A stretch of DNA of 64,000 nt from Sinomonas terrae (GCF_022539255.1 NZ_JAKZBV010000001.1:1984001-2048000); one strand, 5' to 3'; shown: positions 39,681 to 48,681, counted from the stretch's first letter. Notes: generated by a model not told the origin, from the sequence alone. Numbers and translations are program-made.

Positions 39681-41672
39681 TCAGCCGACGTGGATCCGGG
39701 GCCGAAGCGCCGGATCGGGCTCGTTCTGGCGGATGATCTCGCGGACGACGGGCGGCGTATCGCCCCGCCCCAGCAGCAGGTAGCGCATGAGGTGGGCGAG
39801 GGGATTGCCCTCGGACCATTCGAAGTGTGCCTGCGGGATGGCTCCCGTCGCGTCCCGCATCGCGAACAGGATGGCTGCTATCGCATTGGGCGCCGCCGGG
39901 CTCGACGTCCGCAGGACCCGGTGGCGCCCCGCCACCTCGACGCCGTGCACGTTCAGCGTCCCACTGAAGTCGGACGGGTCCGCGATCTCGACCTCGAGGA
40001 ACAGGACGTCGGCACCGCCCGGCACAGGATTCAGCTCGCGCTGGGACGCCTCCTTCGCGGTGTACTCCGCTTCGTCCTGGGTCTGAGGGCGATTGGCGAT
40101 GATGTCGAGCCGGCCGTCGTATTCGAGTGACTCCACGATGAAGCGCCGCGCCTCGTCGTCGAAGAGGATGCGGTCCGCGCGGAGCTCGGTCGTCCGGCTC
40201 ACCCGCGAGACGAGGGAGACGATGATGATCCCGGCGACGAACATCGCCGAGATGCTCAGTCCGTCAGGCTTCTCGATGATATTGGCTCCCAGCGCGTAGA
40301 GCAGGATGAGGCTCAGGATGGAGAAGGCGACGGCGGCGCCCTTCTGACGACGCCGTCCGGCGGAGATGCTCACGGCAATCGCGCCGGAGACCATCATGGC
40401 GAGGATCCCGGTCGCGTAGGCGCCGGCTTGGGCGTTGACGTCCGCGCGGAACACGAGCGTGATGATGACGCTGATCGCCGTGTAGACCAAGACGACCGGG
40501 CGGATGTGGCGCGCCCACTCTGGGGCCATGCCGTAGGACGGCAGATAGCGAGGGACGATGTTGATGAGCCCTGCCATCGCCGAGGCCCCCGCAAACCACA
40601 GGATCAGCACGCTGCTGATGTCGTAGACCGAGCCGAAGATGGGGCCGAGGCTCACGTGGGCGAGATACGCCAAGGCCCGCCCGTTGGCAGGAGCTCCCGG
40701 CTGGAATTCCGCCGGAGGGATGAGCAGGGTCGTCACGAGGCTGCTGCCGATGAGGTACGCGCTCATGATGACCGCAGCGGTCGTCAGGAGCTTGCGAGTG
40801 TTCCGGATGCGGGACTCGAGCCTCTCCTCCGGTGCCGAGCCTTCCGAGGCAACGAGGGGCATCATGCTTACCCCGGTCTCGAACCCGGAGAGCCCAAGGA
40901 CCAGAAGCGGGAAGGCGAGGACCGACGTTCCGAGGATTCCCACGGGTCCGCCGCCCGAGGCGCGGGCGAGCGCTTGACCCCAATTGCCGACGACGACGGT
41001 GGGGTTGGCGAGGATCTGGGCGACCCCGACCCCGATCACCACAGCGTTCAGGATGAGGAACACCGCGACGAGCGGGATGGCGACCGCAACGGCCTCGGTG
41101 AAGCCGAGCAGGAACACCCCGCCGAGGATGAGCAGCAGGACGAGGGTGATCGTGACCGCTTGGCCATCCAGGAAGCGGGGCAGCAGGGGGTTCTCGACGA
41201 GGTGCACGGAGGCGTCTGCCGCGGACAGGGTGATCGTGATGATCCATGACGTCGCTACGAAGCCCAGCAGGACGAGGACGAAGATCTTCCCCCGCCAGAA
41301 CGGCAGGAGGTGCTCGAGCATCGCAATCGAGCCCTGACCGTGCGGGCTCTCCTTGGCCACTCGCCGATACATGGGGAGCATCCCGATCAGGGTCAGGGCA
41401 ACGATGAGCAGGGTCGCGATCGGGGAGAGCGCGCCGGCGGCGAGGGCGGCGATTCCGGGGAGATACGAGAGGGTGGAGAAGTAGTCGACGCCTGTCAGGC
41501 ACATGACCTTCCACCAGCGTTGCTGGCTCGACTTGTCCTCGGGAGACTCGGGGCCTGCCGGCTGATGGACGCGCTTCTCCAGCAGCCACTGCTCGAATCG
41601 ACCGCGTGTGCCTTGCTTACGCACCCGGCCGGGCACGCTCTCCGGCATGGAATACCGCACCGGTGCGCTCAT
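39681..41672 (-). CDS. APC-superfamily permease with cytoplasmic C-terminal domain (copy 1)
   Basis: A 663-residue membrane protein with about 12 transmembrane segments (from MCLTGVDYFSTLSYLPGIAA near residue 55 to about 485) and a soluble C-terminal domain of about 175 residues starting around RTTELRADRILFDDEA. It is a paralogue of 58389-60365 over its full length. The family is annotated as amino-acid permease, but the layout (APC core plus C-terminal soluble domain) also matches KimA/KUP-like potassium importers, and the paralogue stands beside kdpE. GAAGGAGGAG precedes the ATG at 41672. The upstream region carries five 35-bp tandem repeats. Confidence 0.88.
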   Translation of the reverse strand: MSAPVRYSMPESVPGRVRKQGTRGRFEQWLLEKRVHQPAGPESPEDKSSQQRWWKVMCLTGVDYFSTLSYLPGIAALAAGALSPIATLLIVALTLIGMLPMYRRVAKESPHGQGSIAMLEHLLPFWRGKIFVLVLLGFVATSWIITITLSAADASVHLVENPLLPRFLDGQAVTITLVLLLILGGVFLLGFTEAVAVAIPLVAVFLILNAVVIGVGVAQILANPTVVVGNWGQALARASGGGPVGILGTSVLAFPLLVLGLSGFETGVSMMPLVASEGSAPEERLESRIRNTRKLLTTAAVIMSAYLIGSSLVTTLLIPPAEFQPGAPANGRALAYLAHVSLGPIFGSVYDISSVLILWFAGASAMAGLINIVPRYLPSYGMAPEWARHIRPVVLVYTAISVIITLVFRADVNAQAGAYATGILAMMVSGAIAVSISAGRRRQKGAAVAFSILSLILLYALGANIIEKPDGLSISAMFVAGIIIVSLVSRVSRTTELRADRILFDDEARRFIVESLEYDGRLDIIANRPQTQDEAEYTAKEASQRELNPVPGGADVLFLEVEIADPSDFSGTLNVHGVEVAGRHRVLRTSSPAAPNAIAAILFAMRDATGAIPQAHFEWSEGNPLAHLMRYLLLGRGDTPPVVREIIRQNEPDPALRPRIHVG

Positions 41673-41743
41673 CGCTCCTCCTTCAAGGCCCTGGAACCTC
41701 GGCATGCGCGTCTCGTGGGGCGCCCGTACGGGCACCCACACGG

Positions 41744-41918
41744 AATAGTTCCCGCTTCTGCGGAAGAGAATCAGCCCGTATAGTTCCCGCTTCTGCGGAA
41801 GAGAATCAGCCCGTATAGTTCCTGCTTCTGCGGAAGAGAATCAGCCCGTATAGTTCCTGCTTCTGCGGAAGAGAATCAGCCCGTATAGTTCCTGCTTCTG
41901 CGGAAGAGAATCAGCCCG
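41744..41918. repeat. Five tandem 35-bp repeats upstream of the permease gene
   Basis: Units begin TATAGTTCC(C/T)GCTTCTGCGG and end GAATCAGCCCG; copies start at 41744, 41779, 41814, 41849 and 41884. They differ only at the first base (copy 1) and at one C/T (C in copies 1-2, T in 3-5). There are no spacers, so this is not CRISPR. Each unit contains TTCC and GGAA nine bases apart and CTTC-TGCG-GAAG, so it could fold. The array lies 72-246 bases upstream of the permease start and directly before the coiled-coil gene on the other strand, within their shared promoter region. Confidence 0.95.
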
Positions 41919-41974
41919 TCTCAATAGGTGAGGTCTTCGGAGCCTCCGCGCCGACCGGCGCCTATGCTGGCCCC

Positions 41975-42967
41975 ATGGATCTGGCCGCCGAAGCGTCGGA
42001 GCTCTATGCCTTGCTACCGGGCGAGTTCACGGCGACCCGGAACGAGCGGGCGAAGGCGGCGAAGGCAGAGGGGAATGCCTTGCTTGCCAAGCAGATTGGA
42101 CGCCTCCCGAAACCGTCGACGGCGGCGTGGGCCGTGAACATGCTGGCCCGACGCCGTGCGGACGAGATCGGCAATGTTCTCGATCTCGGCGAGGAGCTGC
42201 GACGCGCCCAGGACGAGCTGGATCCCGCAAGCATGCGCGAGCTGGGCCAGCAGCGGCACCGCCTCCTGAGCGCCGTCGTCCGTGAGGGGCGCTCGGTGGC
42301 GGAGGAACTGGGGGTGGGCATCAGCGATGCCGCCGCCTCCGAAATGGAACAGACGCTGCGAGCGGCCATGGCAGATCCGGACGCTGCTGCCGCCGTCCGC
42401 AGCGGTCAGCTCGTCCGCACACTCTCGAGCAATGGCATCGAGCCGGTTGACCTCGCAGGTGCCGTCGCGGTTCCGGGGGCCCTCCCCGAAGGGGACGGCA
42501 GACGCTCCGGGGCAGCCGAGAAGCCAGCCAAGGGCGGTGCGAAGGATGCCGCGAAGGAGGCGGCCGAAGGCGCCGCAAAGGGCGCCACGAAGGAGGCGGA
42601 GAAGAGTGATCGAGAGTCCGAGCGGCGCGGCGAGGAAGCTGAGAGGCGGCGTGCCGAGGAGGCCAGAGAGCGTGAGCGCCAGGAGGCGCAGACCGAGCTT
42701 GAAGAAGCCGAGCGCGGGGCGGAGCAGGCAGCGGCGGAACTGGCGGAGGCAGAGCGGAGCGTGTCCGAAACAGCCGCGCGGCGCGAGGGAATCTCGAAGG
42801 AACTCGACGACCTGCGCGAACAGGTGGCCGAACTGGAGGTTCAGCTCGAAGCCGTCGAACGCGAAGCGGGCTTCGCGGAGCGCGCGCGGAGGCTTGCATC
42901 GCGACTCGCCGAGCAGGAGCGTCGAGCGTTGGATCGGGCGCGCGAGCGGCTCGACCGGCTTTCCTGA
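41975..42967 (+). CDS. Hypothetical coiled-coil protein
   Basis: A 330-residue hydrophilic protein without membrane segments. The N-terminal half (about 1-150) is helical and contains LPKPSTAAWAVNMLARR, which is conserved in many unnamed actinobacterial proteins. An Ala/Lys/Gly-rich linker (about 165-200) leads into a charged coiled coil (about 205-325) of Glu/Arg/Ala heptads. No function is known to me. It is divergent from the permease gene, with the 35-bp array between them. The ATG at 41975 has no clear ribosome site; TATGCT ten bases upstream could be a -10 box of a leaderless transcript. Confidence 0.75.
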   Translation: MDLAAEASELYALLPGEFTATRNERAKAAKAEGNALLAKQIGRLPKPSTAAWAVNMLARRRADEIGNVLDLGEELRRAQDELDPASMRELGQQRHRLLSAVVREGRSVAEELGVGISDAAASEMEQTLRAAMADPDAAAAVRSGQLVRTLSSNGIEPVDLAGAVAVPGALPEGDGRRSGAAEKPAKGGAKDAAKEAAEGAAKGATKEAEKSDRESERRGEEAERRRAEEARERERQEAQTELEEAERGAEQAAAELAEAERSVSETAARREGISKELDDLREQVAELEVQLEAVEREAGFAERARRLASRLAEQERRALDRARERLDRLS

Positions 42968-43158
42968 CCGGCGGGAGGTGACCGCTGGACTCAGAACGTC
43001 ACAAGGCCTGTGCCATCCATCACAAACGGCACGTGCGGGGGCTTGTGCATGGCAAAGTCGATAGTGCCGCGCTCAAAGAGGAGCCGGTGCCAGGTGCGAA
43101 ATCGTCCACTAAGAGGCGGCCGCGCACCGGCCACGACCATCAAAGAAGGCAAAGGCGC

Positions 43159-43332
43159 ATGAGCTTTGATAGCCACTCGGTAACCCTCAAGATCTGGGAC
43201 CCCGCTACCCTCGACCACACGCTGGATGCAGCTGTCACCCATGTCTCGACCAAGTCAAGCGCTCCCCGCGAGCGGGTCAAGGTAACTCGGAGCGGGCCGG
43301 ACACGTTCACCGTCGGTCTTTCCGAGGACTAG
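43159..43332 (+). CDS. Small hypothetical protein
   Basis: A 57-residue frame starting at ATG 43159, with AAAGGCGC just upstream. The product is acidic to neutral and beta-rich in appearance (SVTLKIWDPATL, ERVKVTRSGPDTFTVGL); no family was recognised. The frame stays open further upstream to 43033 but without a ribosome site. It is followed 27 bases later by a strong bidirectional stem-loop, which supports a real transcript. 42968-43158 holds nothing else recognisable. Confidence 0.5.
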   Translation: MSFDSHSVTLKIWDPATLDHTLDAAVTHVSTKSSAPRERVKVTRSGPDTFTVGLSED

Positions 43333-43359
43333 TCCCGGAGCCAAGACACAGATTCAAAA

Positions 43360-43401
43360 GGCGGAAGGCGGGGCGGCAATTGTGCCGTCCCTCCTTCCGC
43401 C
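43360..43401. terminator. Bidirectional stem-loop terminator
   Basis: A 19-bp stem with one mismatch and one G-T pair (43360-43378 with 43383-43401) and an ATTG loop lies between the convergent small gene and the epimerase gene. Confidence 0.8.
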
Positions 43402-43434
43402 TCTCAGGGTTCCGGGCAGAGTCCAGCAGCTCGC

Positions 43435-44469
43435 TCACTTGATTGCCGACTGCTGGCCAGGCCTCAGGGAGGGCGAGGCCTCGACTCCGGATGCTTCCTG
43501 CATCCCGCCGAGGACGGCAGCGATCGCTTCCTGTGACGTCCGCCGCGCTTCCCAGCCGAGCTCCTCGCGTGCGCGGCGGGTGTCCATGACTGGCACCTGG
43601 AGCGCCATGTCGATCCACCCGGGGTCCGAACGTTGGAGTCGAAGCTGCCAGGAAGCCCAGGCAAGGCTCCGCAGGGCGCCCTTGGGGATCGGGATCGAGC
43701 TGCGAGCGCCGACGACGGGCGGGAGAGTTGTGCTGTCGAGGACTGGTTCGGCGGCGATGTTGAACGCGCCCCTCGCGCCGGAGACGAGCGCGAGGCGGTA
43801 GGCCTCCGCGACGTCGTCCGCGTGGACGGCCTGGAAGACCATGCCCGGGGGCATCGGCAGGATTGGTGGGCGGAGCCTCGCCACCTGTACGGGGATGAAC
43901 GGCCCAAGGAAGAATCGCCCGACCTCGGAGGCCTGACCCGACTGGAAGATGAGGCCGGGCCGCAGCCGTGCGATGGCCATCTCCGGGTGGGCCGCCTCGA
44001 CGTCGTCGAGCAGGCGCTCGACCGCAGCCTTGTGCCGGCTGTAGTGGGACGTATGGATGCCGCCGGTGGGCCACTTCTCGTCGATGCGGCGGTCCTTGGG
44101 AGCCGGGCTGTAGGCGCCGACTGAGGACGCATACACGATCTGGCGGACACCCGCCGCTACGGCTGCGTCGAATACGTTCGAGCTGCCGGTGACGTTTGTG
44201 GCGAACAGTTCGGACTCGCGGTGGTTCGGTTGGATGAGCCAGGCGAGGTGGACGACGGCGTCGCAGCCCGCGAACGCCTCCTTGAGCTGCGCTTGGGCGG
44301 CGGGAGCGCTGATGTCGACGGATCGCCACTTCGCGTGGCGATAGGGCTCCGCGCCTGCATCCGGCGTGCGGCGCTCGATGCCGATGACGTCGTGGCCCCC
44401 CTCGGCGCCGAGGCGTCGCAGCAGCGCGGTTCCGACGTTTCCTGTGGCTCCCACGATGGCGATGCGCAT
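43435..44469 (-). CDS. NAD-dependent epimerase/dehydratase family protein
   Basis: A 344-residue extended SDR. IVGATGNVGTALLRRL at the N-terminus is the NAD(P) motif, AVVHLAWLIQPN follows near residue 75, and YASSVGAYSPAPKD with SHYSRHKAAVER gives the Ser/Tyr/Lys site near 115-155. It resembles nucleotide-sugar epimerases and their unassigned relatives. AAGGAG lies nine bases before the ATG at 44469; an extension to 44529 overlaps the promoter and is unlikely. It is single and divergent from the VTT-domain gene, so its substrate cannot be guessed. Confidence 0.87.
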   Translation of the reverse strand: MRIAIVGATGNVGTALLRRLGAEGGHDVIGIERRTPDAGAEPYRHAKWRSVDISAPAAQAQLKEAFAGCDAVVHLAWLIQPNHRESELFATNVTGSSNVFDAAVAAGVRQIVYASSVGAYSPAPKDRRIDEKWPTGGIHTSHYSRHKAAVERLLDDVEAAHPEMAIARLRPGLIFQSGQASEVGRFFLGPFIPVQVARLRPPILPMPPGMVFQAVHADDVAEAYRLALVSGARGAFNIAAEPVLDSTTLPPVVGARSSIPIPKGALRSLAWASWQLRLQRSDPGWIDMALQVPVMDTRRAREELGWEARRTSQEAIAAVLGGMQEASGVEASPSLRPGQQSAIK

Positions 44470-44597
44470 GTGCGTGCTCCTTCGGAATCGGTGTTCTCCC
44501 CTTCTCCTGCCCAGTGCGAGGGCGGGCAAGCAACCGAAAGCGGGGCCGGACCTCGACTAGACTGGCTGTTCAGTGCTGTCGCGAGGAGGGGGAGAGG

Positions 44598-45140
44598 GTG
44601 TCGCTCGATCAGCTGCTCGAGCTGCCCTTCGAAGCCGCAGTCGCGGCCCTGTTCGCCATCGTCCTGTGCCGGACCAACGGCACGTACTGGCTCGGGAGGG
44701 GCCTCGCCGCCGGCTACGGAAAGACAAGATGGGCGAAGCGCTCGCGCCCCGGACGGCTCGCCCGTGCCCGTCGGCTCATCGAGCGCTGGGGACCGTTCGC
44801 CGTCGTCCTCACGTTCCTGACCGTCGGGCTCCAGACGACAGTGAACCTGGCCGCCGGGATGGCCCGCATGCCCCTCCGGTACTACATCCCCGCGACGGTT
44901 GTCGGGTCTGCCGCGTGGGCTTTCATCTACGCCACGGTCGGTCTCGCCGCCGTCGAGCTCGTCTTGGAGAATGCCCCGGCCTCGCCCTGGGCGTGGGCGC
45001 TCGCCGGCGCGGTGCTGGCCGCCGTCGTCGTCCGCTTTTCGCTTGCAGTGCGCCGCCGCGGGAAGTCCGCGGAAGCGGATGCCGTTAAGGTTGACGAGGC
45101 GCGCGAGGGCGCTGCGCCGGAGGAAAGGAACACCACGTGA
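44598..45140 (+). CDS. DedA/VTT-like integral membrane protein
   Basis: A 180-residue membrane protein with four to five hydrophobic segments; ARARRLIERWGPFAVVLTFLTVGLQT and VNLAAGMARMPLRYYIPATVVGSAAWAFIY (pieces) are the loop and re-entrant features of the DedA/SNARE-associated (VTT) family, which contains lipid scramblases and flippases. The GTG at 44598 is preceded by GGAGGGGGAGAG. It overlaps the thioesterase gene by four bases (GTGA), so the three genes 44598-46716 form an operon. Confidence 0.8.
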   Translation: MSLDQLLELPFEAAVAALFAIVLCRTNGTYWLGRGLAAGYGKTRWAKRSRPGRLARARRLIERWGPFAVVLTFLTVGLQTTVNLAAGMARMPLRYYIPATVVGSAAWAFIYATVGLAAVELVLENAPASPWAWALAGAVLAAVVVRFSLAVRRRGKSAEADAVKVDEAREGAAPEERNTT

Positions 45141-45955
45141 CAGAGACGCAGGAGGCGAGCGAGCAGATCGAGCTCGCGCAGGGCGACTTCTATTACGAGG
45201 ACCTCGGTGGCGGCCGGTACCGGTCCACCATTCATGCCCAGGGCGCATGGAACGCGCACGAGCAGCACATGGCGCCCCCGTCCGGACTACTCGCCCACGC
45301 CCTTGAGCTCCACGAGCCACGCGAGGGCCTCCGGATCGCACGGATCAGCTACGAGATCCTCGGCCTGATCCACGCAGGGGACTGCGAGGTCACGACGGAG
45401 ACTCTGCGGCCCGGCCGCACCATCGAGCTCATTCAGGCCGAGCTCTCGACCAAGGGCCGCGCCGTTATCCGCGCAACGGCCTGGCGTCTCGCCCAGAGCG
45501 ACACGTCTTCCGTCGCAGCCATCGAAGATCCGCGGATTCCGATGCGCGAGGACTGCGAGCGCTGGGACGGGACGACTGAGTGGCCAGGCGGGTACATCCG
45601 CTCGCTCGAGATGTATCAGGCTCCGGATCACCGCTCCGGCAATGGGACGGTGTGGATCCGCACCCCGTACCCCCTGATTGATGGAGTCACGAGCCCGGAT
45701 TGGGTGCGCCTCATGGGCCTCGTCGACACCGCGAACGGGATTGCGACCCGCGTCCCGCCGGGACCCGGGAGCTGGGCCTTCCCGAACGTCGACCTTCAGA
45801 TCCATCTCTACCGGCAGCCGTCAGGCGAGTGGCTCGGGATCGACAACGCCGTCTCGTTCGGTGCCGATGGCATCGGCCTCACTTCCTCGATTCTGCATGA
45901 CGACGACGGCCCGTTCGGCCGGGCGGAGCAGATCCTCACGATCCGGCGGACCTGA
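45137..45955 (+). CDS. Acyl-CoA thioesterase family protein (TesB-like hotdog)
   Basis: A 272-residue double-hotdog protein. GGRYRSTIHAQGAWNAHEQHMAPPSGLLAHAL (pieces GAWNAHEQHMAPPSGL) forms the first substrate segment and SPDWVRLMGLVDTANGI the second, with WLGIDNAVSFGADGIGLTSS at the end, the typical thioesterase-like TesB C-terminus. It hydrolyses or binds acyl-CoA in the cytoplasm. It is coupled by GTGA overlap to the upstream gene and is followed two bases later by the lipoate-ligase-like gene, so a role in acyl or octanoyl supply is conceivable. Confidence 0.85.
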   Translation: MTETQEASEQIELAQGDFYYEDLGGGRYRSTIHAQGAWNAHEQHMAPPSGLLAHALELHEPREGLRIARISYEILGLIHAGDCEVTTETLRPGRTIELIQAELSTKGRAVIRATAWRLAQSDTSSVAAIEDPRIPMREDCERWDGTTEWPGGYIRSLEMYQAPDHRSGNGTVWIRTPYPLIDGVTSPDWVRLMGLVDTANGIATRVPPGPGSWAFPNVDLQIHLYRQPSGEWLGIDNAVSFGADGIGLTSSILHDDDGPFGRAEQILTIRRT

Positions 45956-45957
45956 GC

Positions 45958-46716
45958 ATGGCTGTCTGGAACGACGGCACAGTAGCGCCGCTCGCGATCA
46001 TCGAGGACCGTGACACGAACGACGCCGCGGCGCAGCTCGCACGAGCGGCGGAGATCCTGGACGAGGTCAAGCGCGGACTGCGGGGACCGACCCTGCGTCT
46101 CTACCGGCCGCGCCCGACGATGGCGTTCGGCCAGCGGGACACTCGCCTTGCGGGCTTCGAGGCCGCGCGCGCTGCGTCCTTTTCCCGGGGCTTCGAGCCG
46201 GTCGTGCGGAAGGCTGGCGGGCGCGCCGCGGCGTATCACGAGGGCACGCTGATCGTGGACCACATCGAGCCCGCAGCAGAGGCGATGGTGGGACACCGGC
46301 GCCGCTTCGAGGTGTTCGGTGAGCTTTACGCGGACGTCCTCCGGAGCATCGGCGTCGACGCTCGGGTCGGGGAAATCCCGGGCGAATACTGCCCGGGCGA
46401 GTACAGCGTGCACGGGGTTCCGGGGGAACGGACGACGGCGGGGGGGTTCGTCATGCCCGCAGGTCCCGTCAAGCTCGTGGGGACGGCGCAACGCGTGGTC
46501 GCAGGAGCTTGGCTCTTCTCGTCCGTCTTCGTGGTGAGCGACGCGGCGCCCGTCCGCGAGGTGCTCACCGACGTCTACCGCGCACTCGAGCTGCCGTTCG
46601 AGCCGACCACCGCGGGCGCGGCGGACGACCTCGTCCCCGGCCTCACGGTCGACGACGTCGAGCAGTCACTCCTCGCGATGTACGCCGAGCAAGGCGCCCT
46701 CGCGGCCGCGCTCTGA
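45958..46716 (+). CDS. Lipoate-protein ligase A family protein
   Basis: A 252-residue protein of the biotin/lipoate ligase fold. Seen are RPRPTMAFGQRD, the acyl-binding VVRKAGGRAAAYHEGTL, GEYCPGEYSVHG and the lysine-containing KLVGTAQRVVAGAWLFSS. It lacks the extra C-terminal adenylation domain of long LplA proteins, so it may transfer octanoyl or lipoyl groups (LipM/LplA-like) to carrier proteins. It is the last gene of a three-gene operon with a VTT membrane protein and a thioesterase. Confidence 0.85.
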   Translation: MAVWNDGTVAPLAIIEDRDTNDAAAQLARAAEILDEVKRGLRGPTLRLYRPRPTMAFGQRDTRLAGFEAARAASFSRGFEPVVRKAGGRAAAYHEGTLIVDHIEPAAEAMVGHRRRFEVFGELYADVLRSIGVDARVGEIPGEYCPGEYSVHGVPGERTTAGGFVMPAGPVKLVGTAQRVVAGAWLFSSVFVVSDAAPVREVLTDVYRALELPFEPTTAGAADDLVPGLTVDDVEQSLLAMYAEQGALAAAL

Positions 46717-46761
46717 CCGGACTGACGCGGCGACAGACGCGCAGTTCCGATGCTGAGGTAT

Positions 46762-46782
46762 CCCGATTCCGTATACTTCGGG
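46762..46782 (+). promoter_or_regulatory. Inverted repeat before the antitoxin gene
   Basis: CCCGA and TCGGG flank an 11-base stretch containing GTATAC, ending one base before the antitoxin ATG. It may be the autoregulatory operator of the toxin-antitoxin pair. No ribosome site separates it from the ATG, suggesting a leaderless transcript. Confidence 0.4.
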
Positions 46783-46783
46783 T

Positions 46784-47017
46784 ATGGCCGTCACAACGAT
46801 CAAGGTCACGACAGAACTGCGTGACCGCATCTCGAGCGATGCCCGCAGTCAGCACCAGCCGGTTGGGCAGTTCTTGGCGTCGCTGCTCGACGACTGGGAG
46901 CGTCGTCAGCGTATGGAGGAGCTGGCCCGCTCGATCCAGTCGAGTCCGCCAGATGAGGCCTATTGGAGCGAGTTCGCGGCGTTCGATGCCATCAGCTCCG
47001 GCCTCGACCGTGAGTGA
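46784..47017 (+). CDS. mazE: Antitoxin, MazE-like ribbon-helix-helix
   Basis: A 77-residue protein whose start TTIKVTTELRDRISSDA is a ribbon-helix-helix DNA-binding motif. The C-terminal half is acidic (SPPDEAYWSEFAAFDA) and should wrap the toxin. It overlaps the toxin gene by eight bases, the usual arrangement of antitoxin-first pairs. It should neutralise the toxin and repress the operon. Confidence 0.85.
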   Translation: MAVTTIKVTTELRDRISSDARSQHQPVGQFLASLLDDWERRQRMEELARSIQSSPPDEAYWSEFAAFDAISSGLDRE

Positions 47018-47351
47018 GCTCGTTCGGGGATCAGTCATCTGGGCCGCGCCGGACCCTACCGTCGGCCGAGAGCAGTCGGGCCGGCGTCCGCTCGTTGTGG
47101 TGGCGTCCGACGCCTACCTTGCAACAGTGACCGAACTGGTGCTCGCGGTGCCAGTGACAACGACGGCCAGAGGCTGGCCCAACCACATCCCGCTCACCGG
47201 TCCGACCGGTCTGCAGGAAGCGTGCTTCGCAATGACCGAGCAGATACGCGCAATCTCTCGGGCGCGGATCGACAGGATCGCTGGCACAGTGGACAGCGGG
47301 ACGCTCGTCGGGATCGACCTGTGGCTCCGCGATTTCCTCGGCTTGCACTGA
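47010..47351 (+). CDS. mazF: MazF-family mRNA interferase toxin
   Basis: A 113-residue MazF/PemK toxin, an endoribonuclease. VRGSVIWAAPDPTVGREQSGRRPLVVVASD (pieces GREQSGRRPLVVVAS) holds the conserved Gln-x-Gly-x-Arg-P core and LAVPVTTTARGWPNHIPL the substrate-binding strand; EACFAMTEQIRAISRARI completes the fold. The GTG at 47010 overlaps the antitoxin stop. All catalytic residues appear present, so the module is probably active. Confidence 0.9.
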   Translation: MSELVRGSVIWAAPDPTVGREQSGRRPLVVVASDAYLATVTELVLAVPVTTTARGWPNHIPLTGPTGLQEACFAMTEQIRAISRARIDRIAGTVDSGTLVGIDLWLRDFLGLH

Positions 47352-47409
47352 CAGAGGTGGTGGTCGGTGAACTCTGCGCTTTCGGATCCATCTGTGAGAA
47401 AGGCGACCC

Positions 47410-48666
47410 TTGGCACCCCTGACTGAGCGATCGAACCGTCTCGGCCCGGTCGGCTTCGTACTCGCGTTCGGGATCGTGAGCATGCTCGCCGACGTGGTCT
47501 ACGAGGGAGCCCGCTCGATCACCGGACCGTTCCTCGCCACTTTGGGCGCGTCGGGAGCCTTGGTCGGTTTCGTCACGGGCTTTGGCGAGGCCGTATCGCT
47601 CGTGCTGCGCCTGGGCACGGGGCCCTTGGCTGATAGGACCCGCCGGTACTGGCCCCTCAGCATCTCAGGGTATGTCATCACGATTGTTGCGGTGCCCATC
47701 CTCGCGTTCGCGCAGACCCTTTGGCAGGCCTCCGTCCTCGTGGTCGCCGAAAGGTTCGGCAAAGCGGTGCGAACGCCTGCCCGCGACACGATGCTCTCGC
47801 ACGCCGGCGCCGTCATGGGGCAGGGTAAGGCCTTCGCGGTCCACGAGGCACTCGACCAGTCCGGAGCCTTTGCGGGGCCCCTGCTCGTTGCACTCATGGT
47901 CGCAGTGTCGGGCTATCAAGCAGGGTTCGGGATTCTCGCCATTCCCGGTGTACTGGCATTGGTCGCGGTTCTGTGGGTCCGTCGCGCCGTGCCCACACCG
48001 GAGCGCTACGACCACGAGCTGCCAGAGCGCCCTGATCAAGCGGACGGCGGTCAGCCAGACGCAGGGCAGCCGCCAGCACTGCCCCAGCCAGCCAAGAGCC
48101 CTCTGCCCCGCCGGTTCTGGTGGTACAGCGCCTTCACGGCCGCCTCGATGCTCGGCTTCGCGACCTTCGCTGTGATCTCGTACCACCTCGAGGTGCGCCG
48201 GGTTCTTCCGGAGCCGCTGATCCCCGTGGCCTACGCAGTGGCGATGGGCGCAGCCGCCCTTGCCGCTCTCGGTTCGGGCGCCCTCTACGACAGATTCGGA
48301 CTGGGCGGCCTCCTCATCGCTCTCCCGCTCGCGGCCGCAGTACCGTTCCTGTCCTTCAGCACCGATCCCACGCTCGTCTGGGTTGGCGCTGCCGTGTGGG
48401 GGGCGGCCATGGGCATGCACGAATCGACTCTTCGCGCCGCCGTCGCGGACCTCGTGCCCAGCGCTCGCAGGGGGACGGCCTATGGCACCTTCACAGCGAT
48501 CTACGGCGTCGCATGGCTCGCCGGCTCGACCATTATCGGGGCGCTCTACCAGACCTCGATTACGGCCGTCGTCGTCTTCACCCTCGCCACCCAAGCGCTG
48601 GCTCTGGTTCTCATGATCCCGCTCCTGCGGGGCGGGCGCCGGGGCCTCAAGGGGTCGGCGGGCTGA
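47410..48666 (+). CDS. MFS transporter
   Basis: A 418-residue major facilitator with 12 hydrophobic segments and a proline-rich central loop (about 195-240). LGTGPLADRTRRYWPL near residue 65 and ALYDRFGLGGLL in the second half are the MFS loop motifs; AERFGKAVRTPARDTML is typical of a group of prokaryotic MFS proteins related to multidrug exporters. The start is TTG at 47410 after AAAGGCGA. It is not linked to the toxin pair functionally. Substrate unknown. Confidence 0.85.
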   Translation: MAPLTERSNRLGPVGFVLAFGIVSMLADVVYEGARSITGPFLATLGASGALVGFVTGFGEAVSLVLRLGTGPLADRTRRYWPLSISGYVITIVAVPILAFAQTLWQASVLVVAERFGKAVRTPARDTMLSHAGAVMGQGKAFAVHEALDQSGAFAGPLLVALMVAVSGYQAGFGILAIPGVLALVAVLWVRRAVPTPERYDHELPERPDQADGGQPDAGQPPALPQPAKSPLPRRFWWYSAFTAASMLGFATFAVISYHLEVRRVLPEPLIPVAYAVAMGAAALAALGSGALYDRFGLGGLLIALPLAAAVPFLSFSTDPTLVWVGAAVWGAAMGMHESTLRAAVADLVPSARRGTAYGTFTAIYGVAWLAGSTIIGALYQTSITAVVVFTLATQALALVLMIPLLRGGRRGLKGSAG

Positions 48667-48681
48667 GGGGGCGCATGGCCG

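Noticed and set aside
41744..41918. CRISPR array
   Set aside because: The 35-bp units follow each other directly without any spacers, and there are no cas genes.
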